Source: Kordiimonas marina
GTDB taxonomy: Bacteria > Pseudomonadota > Alphaproteobacteria > Sphingomonadales > Kordiimonadaceae
NCBI RefSeq assembly: GCF_023006325.1
Contig: NZ_JAINDF010000005.1
Span: forward strand, 124,001-188,000
Direction of reading: 5' to 3'
DNA length: 64,000 bases
Shown here: one piece after another, positions 7,932-15,998 of the stretch
Layout: each line of letters starts with the position of its first letter
How positions within the stretch are numbered: the stretch's first letter is position 1
Notes under the pieces: generated by a model
Seen by the model: only the letters and a program-made list of their open reading frames with translations
The model's database searches: none
Told to the model about the DNA's origin: nothing
Made by a program: the position numbers and the translations under genes

Positions 7932-9005
7932 TTATTTTTTGACGCCGGTGCCGACAGCGTCAGCCACGCTGGCGAAGCCGTGCGCTTTCAAAAGGGCGGC
8001 CAGCTCCTGCTTGACGCGGGTTACAAGCCCGGGCCCTTCATAAACCAGCATCGAATAAAGTTGCACCAGTGATGCGCCCGCGCGGATTTTTGCGAAGGCA
8101 TCCGCACCGGAAGCGATACCGCCGACCCCAATGAGCGGAACCTCGCCTTCGGTCGCCTTATAAACGGCTTCGAGAACGCGGGTCGACGGGTCCATGAGCG
8201 GTGCGCCCGACAGGCCGCCCATCTCATCCCGATAGCGGGAGGTAAGCGCGCTTGGCCGTGTGATCGTGGTGTTGCTGACAATCAGCCCGTCGATATCGGT
8301 CGCGCGGGCGACGGCGGCAATATCTTCAATGTCAGTGGCAGTCAGGTCCGGCGCGATCTTGACCAGGATCGGGATACGCTTCATGCCGCCCTTCATCTTG
8401 GCCGCGCGGGCGTCCAGCACCCGGCCGATGAGGTCCTCAAGCGCCGCGCGCGATTGCAGGGCGCGCAGACCCGGCGTGTTGGGGCTTGAGATATTGACGG
8501 TGAAATAGTCGCTGAGGCCATACAGCCGCTCGATACCGGTGACATAATCGGCCGTGCGGTCTTCGGAATCCTTGTTGGCACCGACGTTGGCACCCACGGG
8601 GCCGGATAGCCCTTTCAGGCCTTCGAGCCGGGCGGCGAAATAGTCGAGGCCCTTGTTGTTGAAGCCGAAGCGGTTGATGACCGCGCGGTCTTCCGAAAGC
8701 CGGAACAGCCGGGGCCTGGCGTTGCCGGGCTGGGGCCGGGGCGTCACGGTGCCGGCCTCGACAAAGCCGAAACCGATGCCGAGCGCGCCTTTGATGGCTT
8801 CAGCGTTCTTGTCGAAGCCTGCAGCAAGCCCAACCGGGTTTTTGAAGCGGAGGCCGAAGGCCTCGGTTTCAAGGACAGGGTCGTCGCCCGTGTCGCCAAA
8901 GCGCCCGCTGACACCCGCCGCCAGGAAGCGGATGGTCAGGGTATGCGCGGTTTCAGGGTCGAGCGCGTGGATGACGGGCCGGATCAGGGGGAACAGGTCA
9001 ATCAT
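7932..9005 (-). CDS. pyrD: Dihydroorotate dehydrogenase (quinone), class 2
   Basis: This 357-residue flavoprotein oxidises dihydroorotate to orotate with quinone as acceptor, the fourth step of pyrimidine synthesis. The N-terminal helical extension (MIDLFPLIRPVIHALDPETA), which anchors class 2 enzymes to the membrane, is present. The core has NPVGLAAGFDKNAEA, the catalytic serine loop NISSPNTPGLRALQ, and the FMN phosphate-binding IGVGGIASGADA. It overlaps the upstream DUF952 gene by 8 bases, so the two are probably translationally coupled. Confidence 0.95.
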   Translation of the reverse strand: MIDLFPLIRPVIHALDPETAHTLTIRFLAAGVSGRFGDTGDDPVLETEAFGLRFKNPVGLAAGFDKNAEAIKGALGIGFGFVEAGTVTPRPQPGNARPRLFRLSEDRAVINRFGFNNKGLDYFAARLEGLKGLSGPVGANVGANKDSEDRTADYVTGIERLYGLSDYFTVNISSPNTPGLRALQSRAALEDLIGRVLDARAAKMKGGMKRIPILVKIAPDLTATDIEDIAAVARATDIDGLIVSNTTITRPSALTSRYRDEMGGLSGAPLMDPSTRVLEAVYKATEGEVPLIGVGGIASGADAFAKIRAGASLVQLYSMLVYEGPGLVTRVKQELAALLKAHGFASVADAVGTGVKK

Positions 9006-9363
9006 CGGCTTCTGCCTCCTCTATCATAACAAAATCCACGTTGCCGTTCGCGTCCGGTTCCAGCGCCCACGTGTGCGCGACAGCGGCCATCGGCAGCGGG
9101 CCATAGAGGTGCGGGAAGTCCTCCCCGCCGCGCGATGCTTCCCACTTGAGCTGGCCTACAGGCAGCTTCCAGGGGTCCACCGCCAGCACATGCAGGGGCG
9201 CCACACCGGCGAAATGCAGCCGGGCGGTCTCCGCCACCTGGGCGGCCGTCGAAAAATGGATGAAGCCGTCGGCATGGTCGACCGGCGCGCCCTCGAAAAA
9301 GGCCGCGCTTTTCGCTTCCTGCCATTCTTGGGCACGCAAGAGTTTATAAATGTATCGAGGCAT
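8998..9363 (-). CDS. DUF952 family protein
   Basis: A roughly 121-residue protein beginning MPRYIYKLLRAQEW. It has the DUF952 pattern: the DGFIHFSTAAQVAETA segment, then LHVLAVDP and the FPHLYGPLP segment near the end. DUF952 proteins resemble the glutathione S-transferase-associated or ADP-ribosyl-transferase-like fold; their reaction is unknown. The frame is open to 9399, but the Met at 9363 aligns with the family start. Being directly upstream of pyrD with an 8-base overlap is a common alphaproteobacterial arrangement. Confidence 0.85.
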   Translation of the reverse strand: MPRYIYKLLRAQEWQEAKSAAFFEGAPVDHADGFIHFSTAAQVAETARLHFAGVAPLHVLAVDPWKLPVGQLKWEASRGGEDFPHLYGPLPMAAVAHTWALEPDANGNVDFVMIEEAEADD

Positions 9364-9449
9364 GAGGGAAGCAATAGGGGCGACTGCGCCCGAAGGCAAG
9401 CGGCTTCTATGCTTTACGGGCGTTCAGGCGCGGGAGAAGAGCAGGCGTC

Positions 9450-9863
9450 CTACTTCTTCTTGTTCTTCGCGGGCGCGTTCTCGTCAGTGCCTTTCGGGGT
9501 CGGGGCACCACGGGGGATTTCGGTCAGCGTGCCGATCCGGCAGGGCAGGCCGGTGCGGGTGACGATATCGTCCATTCTGGCGCACAGCTGACCATTGACC
9601 GGCGTGTAGGCGATATAGTTGTTATAATGCAGTTGCGGGCAGTTGCGGCGCAGCTTCATGATAACGTCTTTCTTGCCCATCATCATCAGGCGCACCGTGT
9701 CGTCCGATTCAACGCTGTAGGACATGATGCGATCGGTCGTGATGCAGCGGAGCGGTTTACCGGTGGTCTCGGCGCTCGCCTTTTCTGGGGCTTTGGGTGT
9801 GTCGGCCGCCTGAACGTTGAGGCCGATGGCGGCGGTGAGGAGGAGGGCTGCGGCGATCTTCAT
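9450..9863 (-). CDS. Secreted DUF6491-like protein
   Basis: A 137-residue exported protein with signal peptide MKIAAALLLTAAIGLNVQAA. Two pairs of cysteines follow (RCITTDRI, RRNCPQL, NGQLCARMDD, GLPCRIG), in a spacing that fits two disulfides. The layout (CI..I, VRLMMMG, CPQL, LC..D) resembles the DUF6491 family of unknown function. The tail is Lys/Pro-rich. The Met at 9863 has a GGAAG site six bases upstream and starts the signal peptide, so it is preferred to the frame start at 9890. Confidence 0.7.
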   Translation of the reverse strand: MKIAAALLLTAAIGLNVQAADTPKAPEKASAETTGKPLRCITTDRIMSYSVESDDTVRLMMMGKKDVIMKLRRNCPQLHYNNYIAYTPVNGQLCARMDDIVTRTGLPCRIGTLTEIPRGAPTPKGTDENAPAKNKKK

Positions 9864-10004
9864 CTTTTTGCTTCCGGTCTCATCTGTCATGTCTAAACTC
9901 AGTCTGTCGCCTTATGGCTGAACCTTTGCTGAACGGCGTCTTGGGCCCCGGTCATTGGGGCGTGCGATGCCCGGCCCGATCATAGCCCCTTGTTTTAGCC
10001 GCAT

Positions 10005-10020
10005 TTAATGACGACATTAA
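10005..10020. repeat. Short inverted repeat upstream of the DUF2333 gene
   Basis: TTAATG and CATTAA form perfect 6-base arms around ACGA, about 24 bases before the DUF2333 start. It could be an operator half-site pair; nothing else supports it. Confidence 0.35.
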
Positions 10021-10043
10021 GGGAAACGCGAGGAGACCCCAAG

Positions 10044-11066
10044 ATGGCAGCGGAAATCTGGTTATGGATTCGCGAACAGGTGGCACGCCTGTTCGGCAGC
10101 ATCGGGCGCCTGTTCGTAAAACTGTGGCGCTGGTTCACGGGCTGGCTTGGCTCCATCTCCGGCAGCACCTGGCGCCGGGTCGTGCTCGCGGTGCCCGCGC
10201 TTTTCGCGCTTTATATCCTGATCGGGATGCCGCTGACCAACCGGATCGATGACACGCTGCCCCTGGATGTGCAGACGCCGTCCGGCGGGTCGCGCACGGT
10301 GGCGGACCTCTCCTACCTTGTGAAGCGGGAAACGCTCTATCATGCCTGGGTCGCCAACGACCCGGCCTTCATGCCCGGCTGGTGGATCGACAATACGCCC
10401 AATTTCCAGCGCGGCATGATCGGCGCCCTGTCACGCTTCGCCTTCGAGCTTCGGGATCAGATCGGCCGCTCGCGCGGCTCCAGCTCGGTCGACAAGGACC
10501 TGGAATCGGCCGCGGGCAACCTCGCGAAGGAGCCGGACCGCTGGCTGATCGACTTTTCCACCTCGATGATGCCGACCCGGACCTCGGATTCCTATTACCG
10601 GGAAGCTGCGCGCTCGCTCGATGCCTATAACGCCCGTCTCGCCAAGGGCGACGCGGTATTCGAACGCCGCTCGGACAATCTTCTCGCCACCATCGACCGG
10701 ATCGCGCTCGACCTCGGGGCGTCCTCGGCGGCGATCGAACGCTATATCGGCGAACATGCCGGCGGGGTGCTGCCTGACTTCGGCGCCGACGATCTCTTCT
10801 ATCAGGTCAAGGGCCAGGTTTATGCCTACACGGTGATCCTGACCGCGCTTCGGGAGGATTTCGCGTCTGTGATCAAGGACAAGGAGCTTTCCTCCATCTA
10901 TGACGAACTGCTCCGCTCGCTGAGTGCGGCGGCCCGGCTGGAGCCCCTGGTCGTCACCAATGGCGCGCGGGACGGCGTTTTGGCCAACCACTTGTCAATG
11001 CAGGGTTTTTACCTTCTTCGGGCGCGGACGCAGCTCCGGGAAGTCAGCAGTATTCTGGCCAAATAG
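10044..11066 (+). CDS. DUF2333 family membrane-anchored protein
   Basis: A 340-residue protein. An N-terminal amphipathic region is followed by one membrane helix near residues 45-65 (VVLAVPALFALYILIGMPL), then a large domain on the far side. The core matches DUF2333: the TLYHAWVANDPAFMPGWWIDNTPNFQRGM stretch, FELRDQIGRSRGSSSVDKDL and YYREAARSLDAYN. The function is unknown. The start at 10044 has GAGGAGAC upstream; the in-frame Met at 10008 has no such site. It is followed by a universal stress protein gene 52 bases later. Confidence 0.85.
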   Translation: MAAEIWLWIREQVARLFGSIGRLFVKLWRWFTGWLGSISGSTWRRVVLAVPALFALYILIGMPLTNRIDDTLPLDVQTPSGGSRTVADLSYLVKRETLYHAWVANDPAFMPGWWIDNTPNFQRGMIGALSRFAFELRDQIGRSRGSSSVDKDLESAAGNLAKEPDRWLIDFSTSMMPTRTSDSYYREAARSLDAYNARLAKGDAVFERRSDNLLATIDRIALDLGASSAAIERYIGEHAGGVLPDFGADDLFYQVKGQVYAYTVILTALREDFASVIKDKELSSIYDELLRSLSAAARLEPLVVTNGARDGVLANHLSMQGFYLLRARTQLREVSSILAK

Positions 11067-11118
11067 GCGGCGAATAATGCGCTTGCATGCCTGCTGCACT
11101 GCTGTCAGTCTATAGCCC

Positions 11119-11643
11119 ATGACAGGGGAAACATCAGTCGATATCGAAGAGATACGGGGCCCGATACGGTCTGTCCCGAAACGGCGGCGCAAGCTCCTCG
11201 TCGTCGTGGACGGCTCACCGGAATCGAAAGTGGCGATCCGTTTCGCGGCGGCGCGTGCCTCGCACCTCACCGGTGGCGGGCTGATCCTGTTCCACTGTAT
11301 CCGTCCGGGTGAGTTCCAGCACTGGATGGCGGTGGCTGACCGGATGCGCGAAGAATCCTATGACGAGGCCCATGCGCTCCTCGATGAAATGGCCGAACGC
11401 CTGCACGCCTACAGCGGCGTGATGCCGGATATCGTCATCGTCGAAGGCGAACCCAAGGATGAGCTGGTGAAATTCCTGGAGACCCAGCCGGACATTTTCG
11501 GGCTGGTGCTCGGCGCCGGGGCCGAAGGCGGACCGGGGCCGCTTGTGGACTATTTCGCAAGCTCGATGGTGTCGGACCTGCCGTGCCCGCTGATCCTCAT
11601 TCCCGGTAACATGACCTATGAACAGGTCGATGCCATGGCCTGA
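11119..11643 (+). CDS. Universal stress protein (UspA) family
   Basis: A 174-residue cytosolic protein with the Usp fold. It has the N-terminal strand KLLVVVDGSPESKVAIRFA with the conserved Asp, and a long central helix (YDEAHALLDEMAERLHAY). The C-terminal ATP-site region is LVLGAGAEGGPGPLVDYF, followed by CPLILIPG. The usual nucleotide motif (GxxGxxxxxxxGSxS) is partly altered, so ATP binding is uncertain. Usp proteins respond to starvation and stress. Confidence 0.85.
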   Translation: MTGETSVDIEEIRGPIRSVPKRRRKLLVVVDGSPESKVAIRFAAARASHLTGGGLILFHCIRPGEFQHWMAVADRMREESYDEAHALLDEMAERLHAYSGVMPDIVIVEGEPKDELVKFLETQPDIFGLVLGAGAEGGPGPLVDYFASSMVSDLPCPLILIPGNMTYEQVDAMA

Positions 11644-11658
11644 CCGGGCCTTATCCCC

Positions 11659-12549
11659 TCAGCCGATCTTCTGTTCGTACGCCGCCAGTTCCTTGAGCGC
11701 GGTCCGGTAATCCGGATATTTCAGGCTATAGCCGAGCCGGGTTTTGACCCGGTCGTTCCGCACCCTTTTGCTTTCGGCGTAAAAGCTGCGTGCCATCGGG
11801 CTCATCTCCGCCGTTTCAAAGTCTTCGGTGGGTGGCGGCGCCATGCCGATCAGCCGGGCGGCTTCGGTGATGACATCCTGCGGTGGGGCAGGCATATCGT
11901 CGGCTAGGTTGAAAATGTCGCTCGCGTGGCTCGAGGTCATGGCGCGCCAGACAGCGCCGCCGATGTCGGCGACATGGATGCGGCTGAAAAGCTGGCCTTC
12001 CTTGACGATCCGCCGCGCGCGGCCATCCATGAGGCTGCGGACCGCGTTGCGCCCGGGGCCGTAAATCCCGGCGAGGCGGAAGATATGAAGGGAGGCGCCG
12101 AGGGTGCCTGCCATCTCTGCCCATGCCTGTTCCGCCGCCACCCTGCGTTTGCCGCGCTCAAGGCTCGGGCTTGGCGGCGTGTCTTCATCGACCCAGGCAC
12201 CGCCATGATCGCCATACACATTGGTGCTGGAGAGATAGCCAGCCCACTGCAAGGTCTTTTGTTGTTCCAGCCAACTACCTGCAATTTCAAGGATAGGGTC
12301 GCCGCTCTCGTTGGGCGCGACGCTTGTCAGGGTATGGCTGACGAAGGGAAGGCCACGCATGGCATCTTCGAAGCTGGCCTGATCCGTGATCTCCACAGGG
12401 GTAACCCCGATGGCCTCAAGCGCCTTGGCTTTTTCAGGCTGCCTGACCGTGGCGGAGACGGTCCAGCCCGCATCCAGCGCATGGGTCATGACCGCCCGGG
12501 CGCTATAGCCGGGGCCGAAAACCAGAAGGTGGGGACGAAAATCTGTCAT
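11659..12549 (-). CDS. NAD(P)-dependent SDR/epimerase family protein (YeeZ-like)
   Basis: A 296-residue extended-SDR protein. The N-terminal dinucleotide loop is FGPGYSARAVM. A later stretch, LSSTNVYGDHGGAWVDE, carries the catalytic-type serine and tyrosine. IFRLAGIYGPGRNAVRSL is typical of nucleotide-sugar epimerase relatives. It is near in length and pattern to E. coli YeeZ, whose substrate is unknown. The start at 12549 avoids overlap with the divergent gene; a Met 30 bases upstream is possible. Confidence 0.8.
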   Translation of the reverse strand: MTDFRPHLLVFGPGYSARAVMTHALDAGWTVSATVRQPEKAKALEAIGVTPVEITDQASFEDAMRGLPFVSHTLTSVAPNESGDPILEIAGSWLEQQKTLQWAGYLSSTNVYGDHGGAWVDEDTPPSPSLERGKRRVAAEQAWAEMAGTLGASLHIFRLAGIYGPGRNAVRSLMDGRARRIVKEGQLFSRIHVADIGGAVWRAMTSSHASDIFNLADDMPAPPQDVITEAARLIGMAPPPTEDFETAEMSPMARSFYAESKRVRNDRVKTRLGYSLKYPDYRTALKELAAYEQKIG

Positions 12550-12602
12550 ACCGGTCGATATCTGCCTTGAATTTGCCACGGGTCTTGGTCACTGTCGCGC
12601 CC

Positions 12603-13460
12603 ATGATGACACGATCCAGCATAGCCGTAATTCTCGTCGCCGCCAGTCTGCAGTTTAGCCTGCCTGCCGTGGCGGCTCCGTCCCCCAAGGATGCCACCGC
12701 GCTTCTTTCGTCCCTGAAGTCGGATGAAGAGCGCTACAGCAAGTGCATGAGCCTGGCCGAGCAGTCACCCGATGCCGGGATCAACATGGCGCTTGTCTGG
12801 CAGGGGCAGGGCGGCGGCGTTCCCGCGCGGCACTGTGAGGCCATCGGCCTGTTCCATGAAGGCGAATATGGCGAAGCCGCGGCCCGGCTGATGCTGATTG
12901 CCGAAGACATGCGCACCGGCAAGGATATGCCGGTGCAGGATGACAAGCGCGTGGTGGCGGACGCCAGTATGCTGGCGGATATGTATGATCAGGCTGCCAA
13001 TGCCTGGCTTCTCGCCAAGGAAACCATGCGCGCGGAAAACGCCATCGACATGGCGCTCGCGGTTGTTGAGAAAGGCACATCGCAGCAACAGGAACTGAAG
13101 ATCGACCGGGCCCGCATCGCGGCGGCCGATCATGATTATGATCTCGCGCTTCGTGACCTGCGGGATGTGCAGAAAGCTGACCCGGGCCGGGATGATATCC
13201 TCATCCTGATCGCATCAGCCGCGCGCGGGCTTGGCAAATATGATCAGGCAAAAGTCGCGCTAGACAACTATATGAAAACCCATCCCGACAATTCGACCGC
13301 CTATCTGGAAAAAGGCAACCTTGCCTATGCCCTGGGCGATAAGGACGGCGCCCGCCAGGCTTGGGTCAAAGTGCTGCTGCTGACCCAAAAAGGGCCGGAC
13401 GCCAAAGCGGCGCGTGACAATATCGAAAAGATGGACCTGGAGGTAAAGCCCGGCAAATAA
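12603..13460 (+). CDS. Exported tetratricopeptide-repeat protein
   Basis: A 285-residue protein with signal peptide MMTRSSIAVILVAASLQFSL and cleavage after AVAA, so it should be periplasmic. The mature part is made of TPR-like helical pairs, for example ARIAAADHDYDLALRDLRDV, LGKYDQAKVALDNYMKT and DNSTAYLEKGNLAYALGD. The function is unknown; periplasmic TPR proteins often help assemble envelope complexes. It converges on the MurF-like operon. Confidence 0.8.
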   Translation: MMTRSSIAVILVAASLQFSLPAVAAPSPKDATALLSSLKSDEERYSKCMSLAEQSPDAGINMALVWQGQGGGVPARHCEAIGLFHEGEYGEAAARLMLIAEDMRTGKDMPVQDDKRVVADASMLADMYDQAANAWLLAKETMRAENAIDMALAVVEKGTSQQQELKIDRARIAAADHDYDLALRDLRDVQKADPGRDDILILIASAARGLGKYDQAKVALDNYMKTHPDNSTAYLEKGNLAYALGDKDGARQAWVKVLLLTQKGPDAKAARDNIEKMDLEVKPGK

Positions 13461-13469
13461 GCCGGGCTT
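13446..13469. terminator. Hairpin between convergent genes
   Basis: AAGCCCGGC and GCCGGGCTT form a perfect 9-base stem around AAATAA, which contains the stop codon of the TPR gene. The T-rich tract after it is weak. It could end transcription from the left. Confidence 0.5.
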
Positions 13470-13484
13470 GCCTGTTTGGACGGC

Positions 13485-15215
13485 TTAGAAGCTGACGCGG
13501 GATTCGTATAGGTCGGGCAGGTTGTTTTCAAACAGCACCGCGTCGCCCGCGCGCCAGTTCGCCTTGACCCAGGCTTCGGCTTCTTCCTGTTTCGCGAAAG
13601 TCATCACCGTTGTGCTGCCGTCATTGGCGGCATTCAGGGCGGAGACAAAGCTCGGGATACGGTCGGGCGTGACCACCAGCACAATGTCGGCATGTTTCGC
13701 GGCGAGCGCGCCCAAGGCGGCGTGCTCTTCCTCATGCTTTTCACCAAGCTCGACCATGCCTGGGGTGACGAGGATGCGCCTGCCGCCGTCGGTCACCAGT
13801 ACGTCCAGGCATTCAAGCGCGGCGGCAAAGCCGACCGGGTTCGAATTATAGGCATCGTTGATCAGCGTCGGGCCGTCGGTGCCGAGGCTGACTTCCAGCC
13901 GGTGGCGGATCTGCGGCATGGACGCCAGCGCGCCTTTGATCGCGGCCCAGGGCAGGCCGATTGCGCGCGCGGCGGCGGCGGCGAGCACAATATTGCCCGC
14001 CTGGTGCCTGCCATAAAGCGGCGCCTTGAGGATATGCTCTTCCGTGCCGTCCATCACCTTGAGCGTCAGGCCATCGCGGGTCATTGTGCTGTCCTTGAGG
14101 GCGATATCGCCTGTGCGCCCCGCGCTGATATAGCGGCCGGGCACGGCTTTCATGCGTTCAGCCAGAAGTTCTGGCGGGATACCGTCGGTGCTGACGACCA
14201 CCTCGCCGTCTTTCTTGAAGGTGGCTTCAGCCAGCTCGAACTTGGCGCGCGCCACCGTCTCCAGCGATTTGAAGCGCTCGTAATGCGCGGCGCCAACCGC
14301 CGTGATCATCCCGACATCGGGCGGGGTCAGCGTGCACAACCGCGCGATCGAGCCGGGGCCGTATGCGCCCATCTCGACGATGAAATAGTCATGCTCGGGC
14401 GTCAGCTGCTCACGGATCACGCGGGTGATACCCATGTCGGTGTTAACCGAGCCGGGGGTCGCCAACGTGGGCGCGGCAGTGGACAGAATATGCTGCAGGA
14501 TATGCTTGGTCGAGGTTTTGCCGAACGAGCCGGTGATGGCGATGACCCGGGGCTGGAGCTTGTTAAACTTCTCCACAGCCTCAGCGCGGAAGCGTGCCTT
14601 GACCCGCTCTTCCGCCGGTTCCAGGAACTTGTTGCCGAAAACCAGCAGCGCCGGAAGGGCCTGCACGAAAGCGATCAGTAACAGGGCGACTGTTACCACC
14701 CGCCAGTCATACTGGAGCGTGAGCCAGCTGAAGCCGCTCATGTCAACCTGCACGGCATATTGTTCGCCCTTGGGGGCAAGCCCGCCGGCGACGAGGATGA
14801 AGAACAGGGTTGCCGCGGACAGCGCCATATAGACCATGAAAATGCGTTTGGCGCGTGCGGTCATCACCAGCGGCTTCTTCGATGTCTTGCGCATGGCGCG
14901 CGACCGGAAAGCACCATGGATGAAGGCGAGGGTCATCAAAGGCCAGGTCAGGTATTTTGCACCCGCGAGCACATTGCCGACACTGCCTGACAGCAGGGTC
15001 TGCGACAGGGTTCCGACCAGGGCGGCAGCCAGAAGCCACAGGCTCGCGCGCCGGTCATAAGCTTTTATGTCCTTGACCCAGGCGATGAAGCGGACGCCGT
15101 CATATTCCTCCTGCTGGAAGAATTTCATCAGGGCCATGCCGCGCTCGAACGTGAACCACAGAATGAGCGGGATACCGATGATAAGGGCGATGAGATTGAA
15201 GGAAATCTCAGGCAT
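13485..15215 (-). CDS. Membrane-anchored MurF-like Mur ligase
   Basis: A 576-residue protein in two parts. Residues 1-200 hold about five membrane helices (near 7-23, 58-85, 86-104, 123-146 and 172-194). Residues 222-576 are Mur ligase central and C-terminal domains. These carry the P-loop GSFGKTST (229-236), EMGAYGPGSI (281-290), the carbamylated-lysine region VARAKFELAE (Lys325), the MurF-type INDAYNSNP (452-460) and TPGMVELG (484-491). MurF adds D-Ala-D-Ala to UDP-MurNAc-tripeptide, but the MurF N-terminal domain that binds the UDP-sugar is absent here and replaced by the membrane part. The substrate may therefore be lipid-linked, or not peptidoglycan. It overlaps the alpha/beta hydrolase gene by 8 bases. 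Confidence 0.85.
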   Translation of the reverse strand: MPEISFNLIALIIGIPLILWFTFERGMALMKFFQQEEYDGVRFIAWVKDIKAYDRRASLWLLAAALVGTLSQTLLSGSVGNVLAGAKYLTWPLMTLAFIHGAFRSRAMRKTSKKPLVMTARAKRIFMVYMALSAATLFFILVAGGLAPKGEQYAVQVDMSGFSWLTLQYDWRVVTVALLLIAFVQALPALLVFGNKFLEPAEERVKARFRAEAVEKFNKLQPRVIAITGSFGKTSTKHILQHILSTAAPTLATPGSVNTDMGITRVIREQLTPEHDYFIVEMGAYGPGSIARLCTLTPPDVGMITAVGAAHYERFKSLETVARAKFELAEATFKKDGEVVVSTDGIPPELLAERMKAVPGRYISAGRTGDIALKDSTMTRDGLTLKVMDGTEEHILKAPLYGRHQAGNIVLAAAAARAIGLPWAAIKGALASMPQIRHRLEVSLGTDGPTLINDAYNSNPVGFAAALECLDVLVTDGGRRILVTPGMVELGEKHEEEHAALGALAAKHADIVLVVTPDRIPSFVSALNAANDGSTTVMTFAKQEEAEAWVKANWRAGDAVLFENNLPDLYESRVSF

Positions 15216-15990
15216 TTTTGAGGTCCTCCAGGAAGGTGCGCATCAGCGCCTCGCACTGGTAGGCGCCGCGCGTCAGGATATCCAGATGGCCGAAGCCGGG
15301 GACTAGTTCGAAGCGCGCGATCGGGATCAGCTGCTCATACCGACGGCCGATCTCCGGCGGGGTTTCGGTGTCTTCGGAGCCATAGATCAGAAGCGCAGGC
15401 GCCCGGCCCGCTTTGGCGGCGGCGGTCAGGTTTTCATTGACCGCCCGCACGAAGGTGCCGCGGAGGACACCGGCGTTCCTGTAATCCGCACTGCCGAACT
15501 TCTGGGTATAGGCCTCGCGGAAGTGCGTACCGAAAAGCTTGTCAGAGAGGCGGGCCATCCGGCCGACCAGCTTGAGCCAAAAGGCGCGCAGGCGGAAGGC
15601 AAGCGAGCGGCGGCGCTTGAGCCCTGCCCCGCCAATAATGATGATCGCACGGACAAGATCCGGGTGGCGGGCAGCCATCTGCACCGCCATGCGGCCGCCG
15701 AAGCTGTGGCCGACGATGACGGCGGGGCCAAGCCCTGAGGCTTTCATTTCAGCCGCAAGCGCGTCGGCATAATCCTCGGTTCCGGCGCCTTCCTGAAGCG
15801 GGGCGGTCTCGCCGAAGCCGGGCAGGTCATACAGTGTGTGCTGGCCGTCAGCTTTGAAAAGGTCGGCGAGGCGCGCCATCGAGGCTCCGGTCTGGCCCCA
15901 GCCGTGCAGCCACACGAACGGCGCTTTGCCGTCGGTGCCGACCGTCTGCTTGTGCCAGCGTTTCTCCATGCTGCTGCCCTTGTCCGCCAC
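15208..15990 (-). CDS. Alpha/beta hydrolase
   Basis: A 260-residue hydrolase with an intact catalytic triad: Ser96 in VGHSFGG, Asp207 in YGSEDTETPP and His235 in GFGHLD. The oxyanion loop is WLHGWGQTG. No signal peptide is seen, so it is probably cytosolic. Its gene lies 8 bases after the Ddl-like gene and overlaps the Mur-ligase gene, which ties it to a cell-wall or peptide-ligation task. It could be an esterase or amidase that trims the ligase product. GTG at 15990 (GAGGA upstream) and ATG at 15969 are both plausible starts. Confidence 0.85.
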   Translation of the reverse strand: MADKGSSMEKRWHKQTVGTDGKAPFVWLHGWGQTGASMARLADLFKADGQHTLYDLPGFGETAPLQEGAGTEDYADALAAEMKASGLGPAVIVGHSFGGRMAVQMAARHPDLVRAIIIIGGAGLKRRRSLAFRLRAFWLKLVGRMARLSDKLFGTHFREAYTQKFGSADYRNAGVLRGTFVRAVNENLTAAAKAGRAPALLIYGSEDTETPPEIGRRYEQLIPIARFELVPGFGHLDILTRGAYQCEALMRTFLEDLKNA

Positions 15991-15998
15991 GTGTGTCC

